In this document: in pieces, positions 36,464-46,180 of the stretch
Layout of the letters: each line of letters starts with the position of its first letter
Numbering within the stretch: the first letter of the stretch is position 1
Origin: JBGAHD01 sp044226395
GTDB taxonomy: Bacteria > Pseudomonadota > Gammaproteobacteria > Xanthomonadales > Ahniellaceae
Reading direction: 5' to 3'
Assembly (NCBI GenBank): GCA_044226395.1
Contig: JBGAHD010000004.1
Location: forward strand, 62,001-126,000
DNA length: 64,000 bases
The notes under the pieces: generated by a model
What the model was told of the DNA's origin: nothing
The model's input: only the letters and a program-made list of their open reading frames with translations
Databases searched by the model: none
Made by a program: the position numbers and the translations under genes

Positions 36464-38536
36464 GTGCATCTCGAAATCCAGCCAGCTCCGAAACGCCTCC
36501 GCCGGGGGTGCTTGCTCGTGTTGTCGGCCCTGTTCGCGCTGTGTTGCGCGGCGCCGGTCGACGCGGCCAAGCGCCTCGACGCCGACACCTTGTGGCTGAT
36601 GTCCCGCCCCTCGGCCGCGACCGTGTCGCCCGACGGCCGCTGGATCGCGTTCACCCTGACCCGCTTCGATACCACGACCAATGCCGCCGACGGCGACATC
36701 TGGATCATGCCCAGCGATGGCCGCTCGGCCGCGCGCGCGCTGACCACGGGCGAGAGCATCGACACCCGACCATTGTTCAGTCCCGACTCGCGACGGCTCG
36801 CCTACCTCAGTCGCCGCGGCGAGGAGCCGGCGCAGATCTACGTCATCGAACTCGGCGGCGGCGAGCCGCAGCGCCTGTCGCAGGTGCCGGTGGCGGTGAA
36901 GGCCATGCGCTGGTTTGCCGACGGTCGCCGCATCGCCTTCGAGGCCGATACCTGGCCGGACCTCGACGCCGATTTCACCGCCGTGAAGCAACGCGCCGAT
37001 GCGCAGCGCGCCGACAAGACCCAGGCGCGCATCAGCGACACGCGCGTGCTGCGCTATTGGGATCATTACTTGACCGACGGCCGCGTGCCGCACGTGTTCG
37101 AACTCGACATCGCCAGCGGCAAGACGCGCGATCTGCTGCCCGGCTTCGCCGGCCTGACCGGCTTCGAGGGCTTTGAGTGGGATCTGTCGCGCGATGGTGG
37201 CGAGCTCGCCTATTCGGCCAACAGCACGGCCGCGCCGTACAAGGATCTGAACTTCGACATCTACACCGTCGACCTGGCCACGGGCGAGCGCCGCAATCTC
37301 ACCGCCGACAATCCCGGCGGCGATGTCGGTCCGCGCTACGCGCCTTCGGGTCGCGCCTTGCTGTTCGGCCGCACGCTTCGCGGCGATGTCGGCTCGGATC
37401 AGCAGCGGCTGATGTATCACCCGCGCGAGGGCGCGGCGCGCGAGCTCGCGCCGCAGTTCGATGCCTCGAAGGGCAACTACGCCTTCGCCAGCGACAAGCA
37501 AGTGGTGTTCACCGCCGAGAACGATGGCCGCGTGCATCTGTATCGCCTGCCGCTGAGTCAGCGCGCGCCGGAACGCATCGTCGAGGGCGGCACGATCGAG
37601 GGCGTGGACGTGGCCGGCACGCTCGGCGCCTTCGTGCGTCATGACTTCAATCATCCGCCGGAGATTTATCGCGTCGACATCGAACTCGGCCGCGCCGAGC
37701 GCATGACCGCCTTCAACGACGCGCGCGTGCCCGAACTCGGCCGCGTCGAGGAACTGCGTTACGCCGGCGCCGATGGCGACAAGGTCCACACTTGGCTGAT
37801 CTATCCGCCCGGTCAGCGCGCCGCGCGCAAGCTGCCCTTGATCGTGCTCGCGCATGGCGGACCGTTCTCGGCCTGGGACGATAGCTTCAGCTTTCGCTGG
37901 AACCCGCACGTGTTCGCCGCGCGCGGTTATCTGGTGGCCATGCCGAACTTTCACGGGTCGACCGGCTATGGTCAGCGCTTCGCCGATTCGATCCTGGGCA
38001 ATCACGGCGAGAAGCCGGCCAAGGACGTGCTGGCCCTGCTCGATGCCCTGATCGCGCGTGGCGAGGTCGATGCCTCGCGCCTGGGCATCGCCGGCGGCTC
38101 GTACGGCGGTTATCTCACCGCGCTGATGATCGGCCTTACGGATCGCTTCAAGGCGGCGGTGGTGCACGCGGGCGTGTTCGATCTGTCGGCGCAGTTCGCC
38201 TCCGACTCGCACTGGGAGCGGCCGGCGAGCTACGGCGACGCGCCGTGGACCAACCCGATCACGCTCGACAACTGGTCGCCCAGCCGCTTCGTGCCGCGCA
38301 TGAACACGCCGACCCTGATCCTGCACGGCGAGAAGGACTATCGCGTGCCCGTGACCCAAGGCATCAATCTGCACGGCGCGCTGGCCGGCAAGGGCGTGCC
38401 GACGCGAATCGTGATCTTCCCCGACGAGAATCACTGGATTCTCAAGCCGCAGGCCTCGCTGTTGTGGCATCGCGAAGTGCTGAGCTGGCTCGATCGTCAT
38501 CTCGCCACGACACCGGCGGAAGACTCCGCGCCCTGA
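36464..38536 (+). CDS. S9-family prolyl oligopeptidase (secreted)
   Basis: 690 residues with GTG start at 36464; no ATG gives a signal peptide, whereas this start gives an Arg/Lys-rich n-region and the hydrophobic 'GCLLVLSALFALCCAAPVDA'. Residues 45-400 form a beta-propeller-like region with WD40/TolB-type repeats ('ATVSPDGRWIAFTL', 'LFSPDSRRLAYLS'). The C-terminal alpha/beta-hydrolase domain has catalytic Ser546 in 'GGSYGGYLTALM', Asp625 in 'HGEKDYRVPV' and His657 in 'FPDENHWI'. It likely cleaves dipeptides or tripeptides from peptides in the periplasm (DPP/acylaminoacyl-peptidase group). Confidence 0.93.
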   Translation: MHLEIQPAPKRLRRGCLLVLSALFALCCAAPVDAAKRLDADTLWLMSRPSAATVSPDGRWIAFTLTRFDTTTNAADGDIWIMPSDGRSAARALTTGESIDTRPLFSPDSRRLAYLSRRGEEPAQIYVIELGGGEPQRLSQVPVAVKAMRWFADGRRIAFEADTWPDLDADFTAVKQRADAQRADKTQARISDTRVLRYWDHYLTDGRVPHVFELDIASGKTRDLLPGFAGLTGFEGFEWDLSRDGGELAYSANSTAAPYKDLNFDIYTVDLATGERRNLTADNPGGDVGPRYAPSGRALLFGRTLRGDVGSDQQRLMYHPREGAARELAPQFDASKGNYAFASDKQVVFTAENDGRVHLYRLPLSQRAPERIVEGGTIEGVDVAGTLGAFVRHDFNHPPEIYRVDIELGRAERMTAFNDARVPELGRVEELRYAGADGDKVHTWLIYPPGQRAARKLPLIVLAHGGPFSAWDDSFSFRWNPHVFAARGYLVAMPNFHGSTGYGQRFADSILGNHGEKPAKDVLALLDALIARGEVDASRLGIAGGSYGGYLTALMIGLTDRFKAAVVHAGVFDLSAQFASDSHWERPASYGDAPWTNPITLDNWSPSRFVPRMNTPTLILHGEKDYRVPVTQGINLHGALAGKGVPTRIVIFPDENHWILKPQASLLWHREVLSWLDRHLATTPAEDSAP

Positions 38537-38754
38537 GTCCGCGCATGACGCGCGCCCGCGACTGCGCGCGCGCGTCAGCTTCGCGCCACCGCGCGCGTAT
38601 ACGCAAAAACGTCCGCGATCCCGCCAACGCAGGCGTGCGCATGGCGACACGCGCGCGTCTGGCGCGTGGCAAAACATCCGGGCTAAGATCGACCCTCGTT
38701 CGCGCGTCATCACACGCGCGGCGCGCCACGCATCCCCGGGGAGGGAGTCGCAGC

Positions 38755-41163
38755 ATGCCGGAACGCTACAAGATCGCGATCGTGGGCTCGGGTCCCGGCG
38801 GCAAGAGCGCCGCCGCCCGCGCCGCCGAACGCGGCGTGCCGCACATCCTGCTCGAAGCCTCGGCGCAGTTGTCGAACACGATTTACCGCTACCAGAAAGG
38901 CAAGCACGTCATGGACGAGCCCGGCATCCTGCCGCTGCGCTCGCCCCTGCCGTTCAAGGCCGGCAGTCGTGAAGCGATTCTTCAAGCCTGGAACGAGGGC
39001 GTGGCGCGCCTGAAGGTCAACGTGGCCTACAACCACGAAGTGACCAAGATCGCCAAGACCGACACGGGCTTCACCTTGAGCTGCGCCAACGGCGTCAAGG
39101 TCGAGGCCGAAAAAATCGTGCTCGGCATCGGCCTGCAGGGCAATCTGCGCAAGCTCGGCTCGCCCGGCGAGGATCTGCCCTACGTGCAGTATCAGCTCGA
39201 CGATCCCGACGAATACGAAGGCGAGACCATCGTCGTGGTCGGCGCCGGCGACGCCGCGATCGAGAACGCCGTGGCCCTGGCGCGTCAGAACAACGTGATC
39301 ATCGTCAACCGAAAGGACGAATTCGCGCGCGCCAAGAAAGGAAACGAAGCCGCCATCCTCAAGGCGATCGAGGACGGCAACATCGAGTGCTATTACAACT
39401 CCGCGCCCGAACGCGTGGACGAACTGCCGCAAGGCTCGCGCAAGCGCATGCGGCTGATTCTGTCGACCGACACCGGCAAGGCCCAGATCCTGTGCGATCG
39501 CGTGATCGCGCGCCTGGGTGCCACCGCGCCGCGCGCGACGGTGGAAAGCTGGGGCATCGTGTTTCCGAGCAAGGACCCGGCGGCCGTGCCCGCGATCAGC
39601 GCGCAATACGAATCGAACGTGCGCGGCATCTACATCGTCGGCGCGCTCGGCGGCTATCCGCTGATCAAGCAGGCGATGAATCAGGGCTACGAGGTCGTCG
39701 AGTACATCCTCGGCAACACCGTCGAGCCCGCCGACGAGCCGCTGCTGCGCGACAAGTTCGCGGCCATGCCCGGCTTCACTTCGGTCTCGGCCGCGCTCGA
39801 GCGCGTGCAGAAGAATGTGAAACTGCTGTCGCACATCACGCCCCTGCAATTGCGCGAGTTCATGCTCGACTCCGAAATCCGCGCGCCGCGCGCGGGCGAG
39901 GCCATCTTCAAGCGCAACGACTACACCAATAGTTTCTATTCCATTGTCGAAGGCGAAGTGCAGGTGCAGATCGACGGCGGTCGCGCCATCAACCTGCGCC
40001 GCGGCGAATTCTTCGGCGAGATGAGTCTGATCTCGGGCCGGCGCCGCTCGGCCACCATCGTCGCCGGCAACAACTGCGTGCTGATCGAGACGCCGCGTCG
40101 CTCGATGAACAAGCTCATCGCCTCGGTCGAGGCGGTCAAGCGCGAAATCGACAAGGTCTTCATCGGCCGCGCCATTCAAAGCCGCTTCGCGCCCGAGGCC
40201 AGCTACGACCAGATCGCCGACATCGTCGAGAGCGCGCGCATCGAGCGCTTCAAGGCCGGCGACGTGGTGTTCAACGAAGGCGAGAGCGGCGATAGCTTGC
40301 ACTTGGTGCGCGTGGGTTCGTTGACCATCTCGCGCAATCTCGGCGGCAAGGAAGTCGTGCTGTCCTACGTGCCCGCGGGCAATTACGTTGGCGAGATGGC
40401 GATGCTCGGCGAGTCCAAGCGCTCGGCCACGGCGCGCGCGGCCATCGCCACCGAGACCGTGCGGCTCGACGGGAGCGCGTTCAAGCTGCTGCTCGCGCGC
40501 AATCCGGTGCTGAAGCTGCGCATGCAGTCGGAATATCGCCAACGCACCGCCGCTAACCTGGCCATGCAGGCCATGCCCGCGGGTGGCGACATCATTTCCT
40601 TCCTGATCAGTCAGGGCGCGGGCGAAGCGACCGACATCTTGCTGATCGACGAATCGCTGTGCGTGCGCTGCGACAACTGCGAGAAGGCCTGCGCGGAAAC
40701 GCATGCCGGCACCTCGCGTCTGAGTCGCGAGGCCGGGCCGACCTTTGATTCCGTGCACGTGCCGACGAGCTGCCGCCACTGCGAGCATCCGCATTGCATG
40801 AAGGATTGCCCGCCCGATGCCATTCATCGCGCGCCCAATGGCGAAGTCTTCATCGCCGACAACTGCATCGGCTGCGGCAATTGCGAGCGCAATTGCCCGT
40901 ACGGCGTGATCAAACTCGCGGCCAAGGCCGACAAGAAGCCAGGCCTGCTGTCGTGGCTGATGCTGGGCCTGGGTCACGGCCCCGGCGAAGCGCCCAAGGA
41001 CAAGAGCAAGAAGAAGGAAGGCGGCCAGGAAAAGAAGGCCGTCAAATGCGATATGTGCAAGGACGTGGGCGGCGGTCCGGCCTGCGTGCGCGCCTGCCCG
41101 ACGGGCGCGGCGATTCGAATTTCTCCCGAGGAGTTTCCGGCCTATGCCCAGTCTCGTCGCTGA
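38755..41163 (+). CDS. FAD/NAD oxidoreductase with two cNMP-binding domains and four-cluster ferredoxin
   Basis: 802 residues. Residues 1-330 are a pyridine-nucleotide oxidoreductase: FAD motif 'IVGSGPGGKSAAARAAERG', NAD motif 'VVVGAGDAAIENAVALAR', and 'GIYIVGALGGYPLIKQAMNQG'. No CxxC pair is present, so it is not a thioredoxin reductase. Two cyclic-nucleotide-binding domains follow (about 365-475 and 484-592, each with a 'GE..GE(M)..l' core such as 'RRGEFFGEMSLISGRRRSA'). From about 632 to 786, sixteen Cys form four [4Fe-4S] motifs ('CVRCDNCEKAC', 'CRHCEHPHCMKDCP', 'CIGCGNCERNCP', 'CDMCKDVGGGPACVRACP'), as in DmsB/HybA-type electron-transfer subunits. It probably passes NAD(P)H electrons to the membrane protein encoded next. 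Confidence 0.9.
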   Translation: MPERYKIAIVGSGPGGKSAAARAAERGVPHILLEASAQLSNTIYRYQKGKHVMDEPGILPLRSPLPFKAGSREAILQAWNEGVARLKVNVAYNHEVTKIAKTDTGFTLSCANGVKVEAEKIVLGIGLQGNLRKLGSPGEDLPYVQYQLDDPDEYEGETIVVVGAGDAAIENAVALARQNNVIIVNRKDEFARAKKGNEAAILKAIEDGNIECYYNSAPERVDELPQGSRKRMRLILSTDTGKAQILCDRVIARLGATAPRATVESWGIVFPSKDPAAVPAISAQYESNVRGIYIVGALGGYPLIKQAMNQGYEVVEYILGNTVEPADEPLLRDKFAAMPGFTSVSAALERVQKNVKLLSHITPLQLREFMLDSEIRAPRAGEAIFKRNDYTNSFYSIVEGEVQVQIDGGRAINLRRGEFFGEMSLISGRRRSATIVAGNNCVLIETPRRSMNKLIASVEAVKREIDKVFIGRAIQSRFAPEASYDQIADIVESARIERFKAGDVVFNEGESGDSLHLVRVGSLTISRNLGGKEVVLSYVPAGNYVGEMAMLGESKRSATARAAIATETVRLDGSAFKLLLARNPVLKLRMQSEYRQRTAANLAMQAMPAGGDIISFLISQGAGEATDILLIDESLCVRCDNCEKACAETHAGTSRLSREAGPTFDSVHVPTSCRHCEHPHCMKDCPPDAIHRAPNGEVFIADNCIGCGNCERNCPYGVIKLAAKADKKPGLLSWLMLGLGHGPGEAPKDKSKKKEGGQEKKAVKCDMCKDVGGGPACVRACPTGAAIRISPEEFPAYAQSRR

Positions 41164-41237
41164 GCCGCGCGTCGCGCGCGCGACGGGCGCGTCGACGCTG
41201 GCATCGGCCTTGACCCGCGCGCGCGGGAGTCGACGCC

Positions 41238-42146
41238 ATGCATGAGTCCTTTCTCAGTCATGGCGGCAAGCGCTATCTGTGGATCGCGCTGGGTCTGCTG
41301 GTGTTTTCGCTGGTGGCCTATATCGTGCACGACCCGATCGGTCCGCCCAATGGCGGCACGTGGCTGGGTTACACGCTGGGCACCATCGGCGCCTTGTTGA
41401 TCTTTTGGCTGATGCTGTTCGGCATCCGCAAGCGCACTTACAACAATCGGGTGGGCACCTTGCGCGGCTGGTTGTCGGCGCACGTGTATCTGGGCACGGC
41501 CTTGCTGCTGATCGCCTTGCTGCATTGTGGTTTCCAGTTCGGCTGGAACATCCACACGCTCGCCTTCACCTTGATGGTGATCGTGATTTTCTCGGGCTTC
41601 TTCGGCGTGTACGCGTATCTGCGCTATCCGAACCTGATGACGCGCAATCGCGAGAACGCCACGCGCCAGGCCATGCTGGAAGAGATCGCCGACGTCGATC
41701 AGAACGCGCTGGCGCTGGCCGATGGCATCGACCCCAAGATCCACGCCATCGTGATGCGCTCGATCGACAACACGCGCCTGGGCGGCAGCGTGTGGTCGCT
41801 GATCAATGCGCGCGATGCATCGGACTTGGCGCTGAGCCAGGCCACGGCCATGCTGGAAAAGCGCGAGAAACAAGGCGCCGAGGCCACGCGCGTCGACACG
41901 CGCGAGATGCCGACGATGTTCGCCATGGTCGATTTTCTCGCCGGCAAGGCCACGGACAAGCAGTCCGAGGCACTGCGCAAGCTCATCGATCTGCTCTCGC
42001 GCAAGAAGGCCCTGGCCTCGCGCGTGGCGCGCGACGTGCAGTTCCAATCGCTGATGGAGCTGTGGCTGTACATCCACGTGCCGCTATCGATGGCCCTGCT
42101 GGCCGCGCTGTCGGCGCACATCGTGTCCGTGTTCTTCTACTGGTGA
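41238..42146 (+). CDS. Membrane protein, probable b-type-cytochrome-like quinol/ferredoxin partner
   Basis: 302 residues with about five membrane helices (roughly 14-33, 44-63, 82-100, 107-128, 275-298) and a 140-residue soluble loop before the last helix. Several His lie in or near helices: 'AHVYLGT', 'LLHCGFQFGW', 'IHTLAF', 'YIHVPLS' and 'SAHIVSVFF'. These could ligate two hemes as in cytochrome b561/ferric reductase-like proteins. No exact family is recognised. Position between a four-cluster ferredoxin fusion and a multiheme protein suggests the membrane electron carrier. Confidence 0.75.
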   Translation: MHESFLSHGGKRYLWIALGLLVFSLVAYIVHDPIGPPNGGTWLGYTLGTIGALLIFWLMLFGIRKRTYNNRVGTLRGWLSAHVYLGTALLLIALLHCGFQFGWNIHTLAFTLMVIVIFSGFFGVYAYLRYPNLMTRNRENATRQAMLEEIADVDQNALALADGIDPKIHAIVMRSIDNTRLGGSVWSLINARDASDLALSQATAMLEKREKQGAEATRVDTREMPTMFAMVDFLAGKATDKQSEALRKLIDLLSRKKALASRVARDVQFQSLMELWLYIHVPLSMALLAALSAHIVSVFFYW

Positions 42147-42198
42147 GGCCGATGACGACTCGCTCGACTCACCTCACCCCTCGACCGGAGCGCGCGCC

Positions 42199-43902
42199 AT
42201 GCGGTGGCTGATCCGGCGCGTGACCAAGCGCGGCAAGGGCGCGGTCGCTTACGAGGAAGACATCCACTACGGCGACGTGCTGGGCATCGGCCGCGGTTCC
42301 GACCAGGCCGTGTTCATCGCCGATCTGCGCGTGGCGCTGGAACACGCGCGCATCACGGCGCTGGGCAATGGCCAGTACAAGATCGAATCGCTGATCCTGG
42401 CCGGCATCCGCGTCAACACCGAACTGACCCATTCAACCACGGCCGGCGCTGGCGCCATCGTCGAGATCGGCACCACGCGCTTGCAGTTGCTCGAGCCGCC
42501 GACCGATTTCGACGCGGGCGTGGAGATCTCAGCCATCGACAAGGCCGAGCAAAAAGCCGAGGAGAAAGCCAAGGCGCGGCCGATGTCGCTGGCGCAGACG
42601 TGGCTGTCCAAGCGTCGGCCCTCGTGGCTGCTGTTCGCGGCGACCGCGGTGCTGTGTCTGCTATTGCCGGTGCTGGCGCATTACTCGGTCGGCTTTCGCG
42701 ACACCTTGGCCAAGACGCCCCTGCCCGGCCCCAATGCCTGGCAGGCCGGCGAGTTGGCGAGCGCGCATCACTTCTTCGGCTCCGAATGCACGACCTGTCA
42801 CGAGCACGCCTTCCGCTGGGTGCGCGACGAGGCCTGCGCGACTTGCCACGCCAACACCGCCGCGCACGCCGATCCGGTCAAGTTCAACCTGCCCGAACTC
42901 GGCGACGCGCGCTGCGCGCATTGCCATCGCGATCACAACGGCACCGATGGCCTGATCGTGCGCGATCAAGAATTGTGCTCGGACTGCCACGGCAATCTGA
43001 AGGCGCGCACCGGCGGCGCCAGCACGCTCGCCGACACGGCCGACTTCGGCCGCGCGCATCCGCCGTTCTCGATCGATCTGCCGGCCTGGAACGAACAAGG
43101 CCAGTTCACGCCCACGCGCACCGTGCTCACCGCCGGCGTGCAGGAAAAATCGGGCCTGAAGTTCCCGCACGACGTGCATCTGGACAAGGCCGGCATCAAA
43201 TCGCCCGACGGCAAGCGCGTGCTCGAATGCGCCAGCTGCCACGTGCCCGATGCCGGTGGCGCGACCATGAAGCCGGTCGATTTCGAGACCATGTGCCAGA
43301 GCTGTCATCGCCTGGACTTCGACGTGCTCGAGCCCAATCGCCAGGTGCCGCACGCCAAGGTGCCCGAGATCATCTACACGCTCGACGAGTTCTACGCCAA
43401 GCGCGCGCTCGAGGGCGGCTACGCCGATCAGACCTCGCCCGCGATCGTGCAGCAGCGTCGTCGCCCCGGCCAGCCGCTGACGCGCGCCGAGCAGATCGAG
43501 GCCCTGGCCTGGGCGCGCGACAAGTCGCGACAGGTCGCCGAGAGTCTGTTCACCGGCCGCGCCTGCACCGTGTGTCACGCGGTCTCGCCCGGCCGCGTGG
43601 CCGGCGATCCCTGGCGCATCGCGCCGGTGCGCGTGGCCGGCGTGTGGTTCTCCAAGGCGCACTTCACCCACGCCAAGCACGGCACGATGCGCTGCGAGCA
43701 ATGCCACAACGCGCGCGAGTCGAAGGCCGCGACCGATCTGCTGATCCCGGATCTGGCCAACTGTCAGTCCTGCCACGGCGGCGAGCACGCGCGCGATCGC
43801 GTGGCCTCGACCTGCGTGGCCTGCCATGGCTATCACGAGGCCGATCAACTGATCCTCGCCGAGCTGCAACAACGCGCGAAAGCGCGCGCCGGCGGCGATT
43901 AG
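42199..43902 (+). CDS. FHA-like domain - TM - decaheme c-type cytochrome
   Basis: 567 residues. Residues 10-100 look like an FHA domain ('LGIGRGSDQAVFIADLRVALEHARI' then 'GIRVN'). A single membrane segment at about 142-163 ('WLLFAATAVLCLLLPVLAHY') follows a basic stretch, so the FHA part is cytoplasmic and the rest periplasmic. Ten CxxCH heme sites follow: CTTCH, CATCH, CAHCH, CSDCH, CASCH, CQSCH, CTVCH, CEQCH, CQSCH, CVACH. The heme part resembles cytochrome c3/NapC-like multiheme carriers. It would carry electrons from the inner membrane and could be tuned by a phosphothreonine partner. It begins 52 bases after the membrane cytochrome gene. Confidence 0.9.
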   Translation: MRWLIRRVTKRGKGAVAYEEDIHYGDVLGIGRGSDQAVFIADLRVALEHARITALGNGQYKIESLILAGIRVNTELTHSTTAGAGAIVEIGTTRLQLLEPPTDFDAGVEISAIDKAEQKAEEKAKARPMSLAQTWLSKRRPSWLLFAATAVLCLLLPVLAHYSVGFRDTLAKTPLPGPNAWQAGELASAHHFFGSECTTCHEHAFRWVRDEACATCHANTAAHADPVKFNLPELGDARCAHCHRDHNGTDGLIVRDQELCSDCHGNLKARTGGASTLADTADFGRAHPPFSIDLPAWNEQGQFTPTRTVLTAGVQEKSGLKFPHDVHLDKAGIKSPDGKRVLECASCHVPDAGGATMKPVDFETMCQSCHRLDFDVLEPNRQVPHAKVPEIIYTLDEFYAKRALEGGYADQTSPAIVQQRRRPGQPLTRAEQIEALAWARDKSRQVAESLFTGRACTVCHAVSPGRVAGDPWRIAPVRVAGVWFSKAHFTHAKHGTMRCEQCHNARESKAATDLLIPDLANCQSCHGGEHARDRVASTCVACHGYHEADQLILAELQQRAKARAGGD

Positions 43903-44112
43903 GTCGCGCGTGATGCGTCGCGTCACGCCCACGCGAGCACGCGCGATTCGCGCGACCGCGTGCGACCGTGAGCTTCACGAGCGTTAAAACGCGTATTCAA
44001 TCCATCGCGCCGGGTTTCGGCGTCGATGGCATGCGGTATGATCGCGACGAATAGCCAATCACGCGCGGCACCGGGGATGGTTGTACCTGCGCGAGTCATG
44101 GGGAGGTCTTCG

Positions 44113-46179
44113 ATGGACCGCAGTTTTCGTTGGGGTGCCGCCTTCGTGGCGTTGGCGCTCGGGGCATGCAGTGGCAGCGGTAATTCCGGTGACAGCACCG
44201 GCACCGCGCCGCCGCCACCATCCGCGCCATCGCAAGGCTGCACGGGTTCGTGCGTCGGCGCGGGTTCGTTGCTGACTCAGGCCGATGTCGGCGTGATCAT
44301 CGCCCAGGCCGTGGCCGAATCGCGCGCGCGCGGCACGCCGGCGACCATCGCGGTGGTCGATCGCGTGGGCAATGTGCTCGGCGTGTATCGCGTCTCCGGC
44401 GCGCGCGCGTCGGTGACCATCACGTCCAATCGCGGCGTGACCGGCGGCCTCGAGAACATCAGCGTCATTCCCAGTGAACTGGCGGCCATCTCCAAGGCGG
44501 TCACCGGCGCGTATCTGTCGAGCGAAGGCAATGCCTTCTCCACGCGCACGGCCAGCCAGATCGTGCAGGAACACTTCAACCCACGCGAATTCAACGCGCC
44601 CTCGGGCCCGCTGTTCGGCGTGCAGTTCTCGCAGCTGACTTGTTCGGACTTGATCCAGTTGCCCGCGCCGGTGCTGGCCCTGCTGGGCACGCCGGGCGCG
44701 ATCACGGTCGGGCCCAAGCCCGCGCCGCTGGGCCTGTCGGCCGATCCGGGCGGTCTGCCGCTGTACAAGGCCGGCACGCCGGTCGGTGGCATCGGCGTGG
44801 TCGCCGACCCCACGTACTCGCTCGATGCCGACATCTCCGATCGCGATCAGGACGTGGATGAACTCATCGCCACGGCCGGCACGTTTGGCTTCTCCGCGCC
44901 GCTCGATCGCCGCGGCGATCGGATCACGGCCGATGGCAAGACCTTCCGCTTCGCCGATGTCGATTTCACCGATCTCGACAGCACGCCGTCGTCGGCGCCG
45001 GGCTTCGCCTCGCTGGGCAGCGCGGGCGCCTTGATCGACGTGCCGCTGTTCTTCTCGAGCGCGGGCGGCCTGCTCGCGGGCGTGGCCTTCACGCAGCCGG
45101 CCTCGGGCATCGTCTCCGAGACCACGGACTACGCGGGCCTTGATGCCTTCGTATTGATCGACCCCAACGGCGCGCCGCGCTTCGCCCCGCGCGCGGGCAC
45201 CGACGGCGTCGGCGCGATCAGCGCCACCGAGGCGCGCGAGATCGTGCGTCAGGCGCTGGCCGTGGCCAATCGCTCGCGCGCGCAGATTCGTCAGCCACTG
45301 GGCTCGCAGATGCGCGTCAGCGTGTCGGTGGTCGACACCAATGGCGTAGTGCTGGCGCTGGCGCGCACGCGCGACGCGCCGATCTTCGGCATCGACGTGT
45401 CGCTGCAGAAGGCGCGCACGGCGGCTTTCTTCTCCGGCAATTTCGCCGCGTCCGATCTGACCGCCCTGCCCGATGCCGTCTACGGCAACGCCAATGGCGG
45501 CTTGAGCGCCGCGCGCATTCGCTTCGCCGATTACGTGGCGGCGAGCCGCGGCTTCTTCGCCCTGCCGACCTTGTTCGGCGATGGCCAGAATGCCTTTACC
45601 CCGCGCGCGATCGGCAATCTCTCGCGGCCGTATTTTCCCGACGGCATCATCGGCACGGCGCCGGGCCCGCTGTCGAAGCCGTTCGCGAACTGGAGTCCGT
45701 TCACCGATGGTCTGGAACTCGACCTCGTGAACAACGCCGCCTTGTCGACCGTGCAGGCCTACATCGATCTGCGCAACGACCCGACGATCCTGGGCGATAG
45801 CGCGCGCCTGACGCAGCTGCTGCCGCGCATTCCGCTGGGCAATTGCGTCGGCTTCAACATCGAAAACCCGACCGCGGCCGCGACGACCACGCGACTGCGC
45901 AACGGCATCCAGATCTTCCCCGGCGCCTCGCCGATCTATCGCGGCGACAAGTTGATCGGCGCGGTCGGCGTGTCCGGCGACGGCGTGGATCAGGACGACA
46001 TGGTGTCCTTCCTCGGCTTGTACAACGCGTCGCAGATCGTCGGCGGCTCGCTCGGCCACGCGCCGGCGTCGCGTCGCGCCGATCAGCTCACGCCGCAAGG
46101 CGTCCGCCTGCGCTACGTGCAGTGCCCGCAAGCGCCCTTCATCGACTCCACCGATCAGAACGTGTGCGAGGGCAAGTGA
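44113..46179 (+). CDS. Lipoprotein with two GlcG/HbpS-like domains
   Basis: 688 residues from the ATG at 44113, preceded by ggggagg; longer frames lack this. Lipobox 'LGAC' and a Gly/Ser/Pro-rich linker precede two related modules. The first ('LTQADVGVIIAQAVAESRARGTPATIAVVDRVGNVLGVYR') and second ('ISATEAREIVRQALAVANRSR' and 'MRVSVSVVDTNGVVLALAR') match the GlcG/HbpS pattern, a family whose members bind heme or small ligands. Between them lies a domain without a recognised family. It is one base from the barrel gene, so it is likely part of the same complex. A role in heme or redox-partner binding is inferred. Confidence 0.8.
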   Translation: MDRSFRWGAAFVALALGACSGSGNSGDSTGTAPPPPSAPSQGCTGSCVGAGSLLTQADVGVIIAQAVAESRARGTPATIAVVDRVGNVLGVYRVSGARASVTITSNRGVTGGLENISVIPSELAAISKAVTGAYLSSEGNAFSTRTASQIVQEHFNPREFNAPSGPLFGVQFSQLTCSDLIQLPAPVLALLGTPGAITVGPKPAPLGLSADPGGLPLYKAGTPVGGIGVVADPTYSLDADISDRDQDVDELIATAGTFGFSAPLDRRGDRITADGKTFRFADVDFTDLDSTPSSAPGFASLGSAGALIDVPLFFSSAGGLLAGVAFTQPASGIVSETTDYAGLDAFVLIDPNGAPRFAPRAGTDGVGAISATEAREIVRQALAVANRSRAQIRQPLGSQMRVSVSVVDTNGVVLALARTRDAPIFGIDVSLQKARTAAFFSGNFAASDLTALPDAVYGNANGGLSAARIRFADYVAASRGFFALPTLFGDGQNAFTPRAIGNLSRPYFPDGIIGTAPGPLSKPFANWSPFTDGLELDLVNNAALSTVQAYIDLRNDPTILGDSARLTQLLPRIPLGNCVGFNIENPTAAATTTRLRNGIQIFPGASPIYRGDKLIGAVGVSGDGVDQDDMVSFLGLYNASQIVGGSLGHAPASRRADQLTPQGVRLRYVQCPQAPFIDSTDQNVCEGK

Positions 46180-46180
46180 G

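Noticed and set aside
38755..39760. Thioredoxin reductase
   Set aside because: FAD and NAD motifs are similar but no CxxC redox pair lies between or near them.
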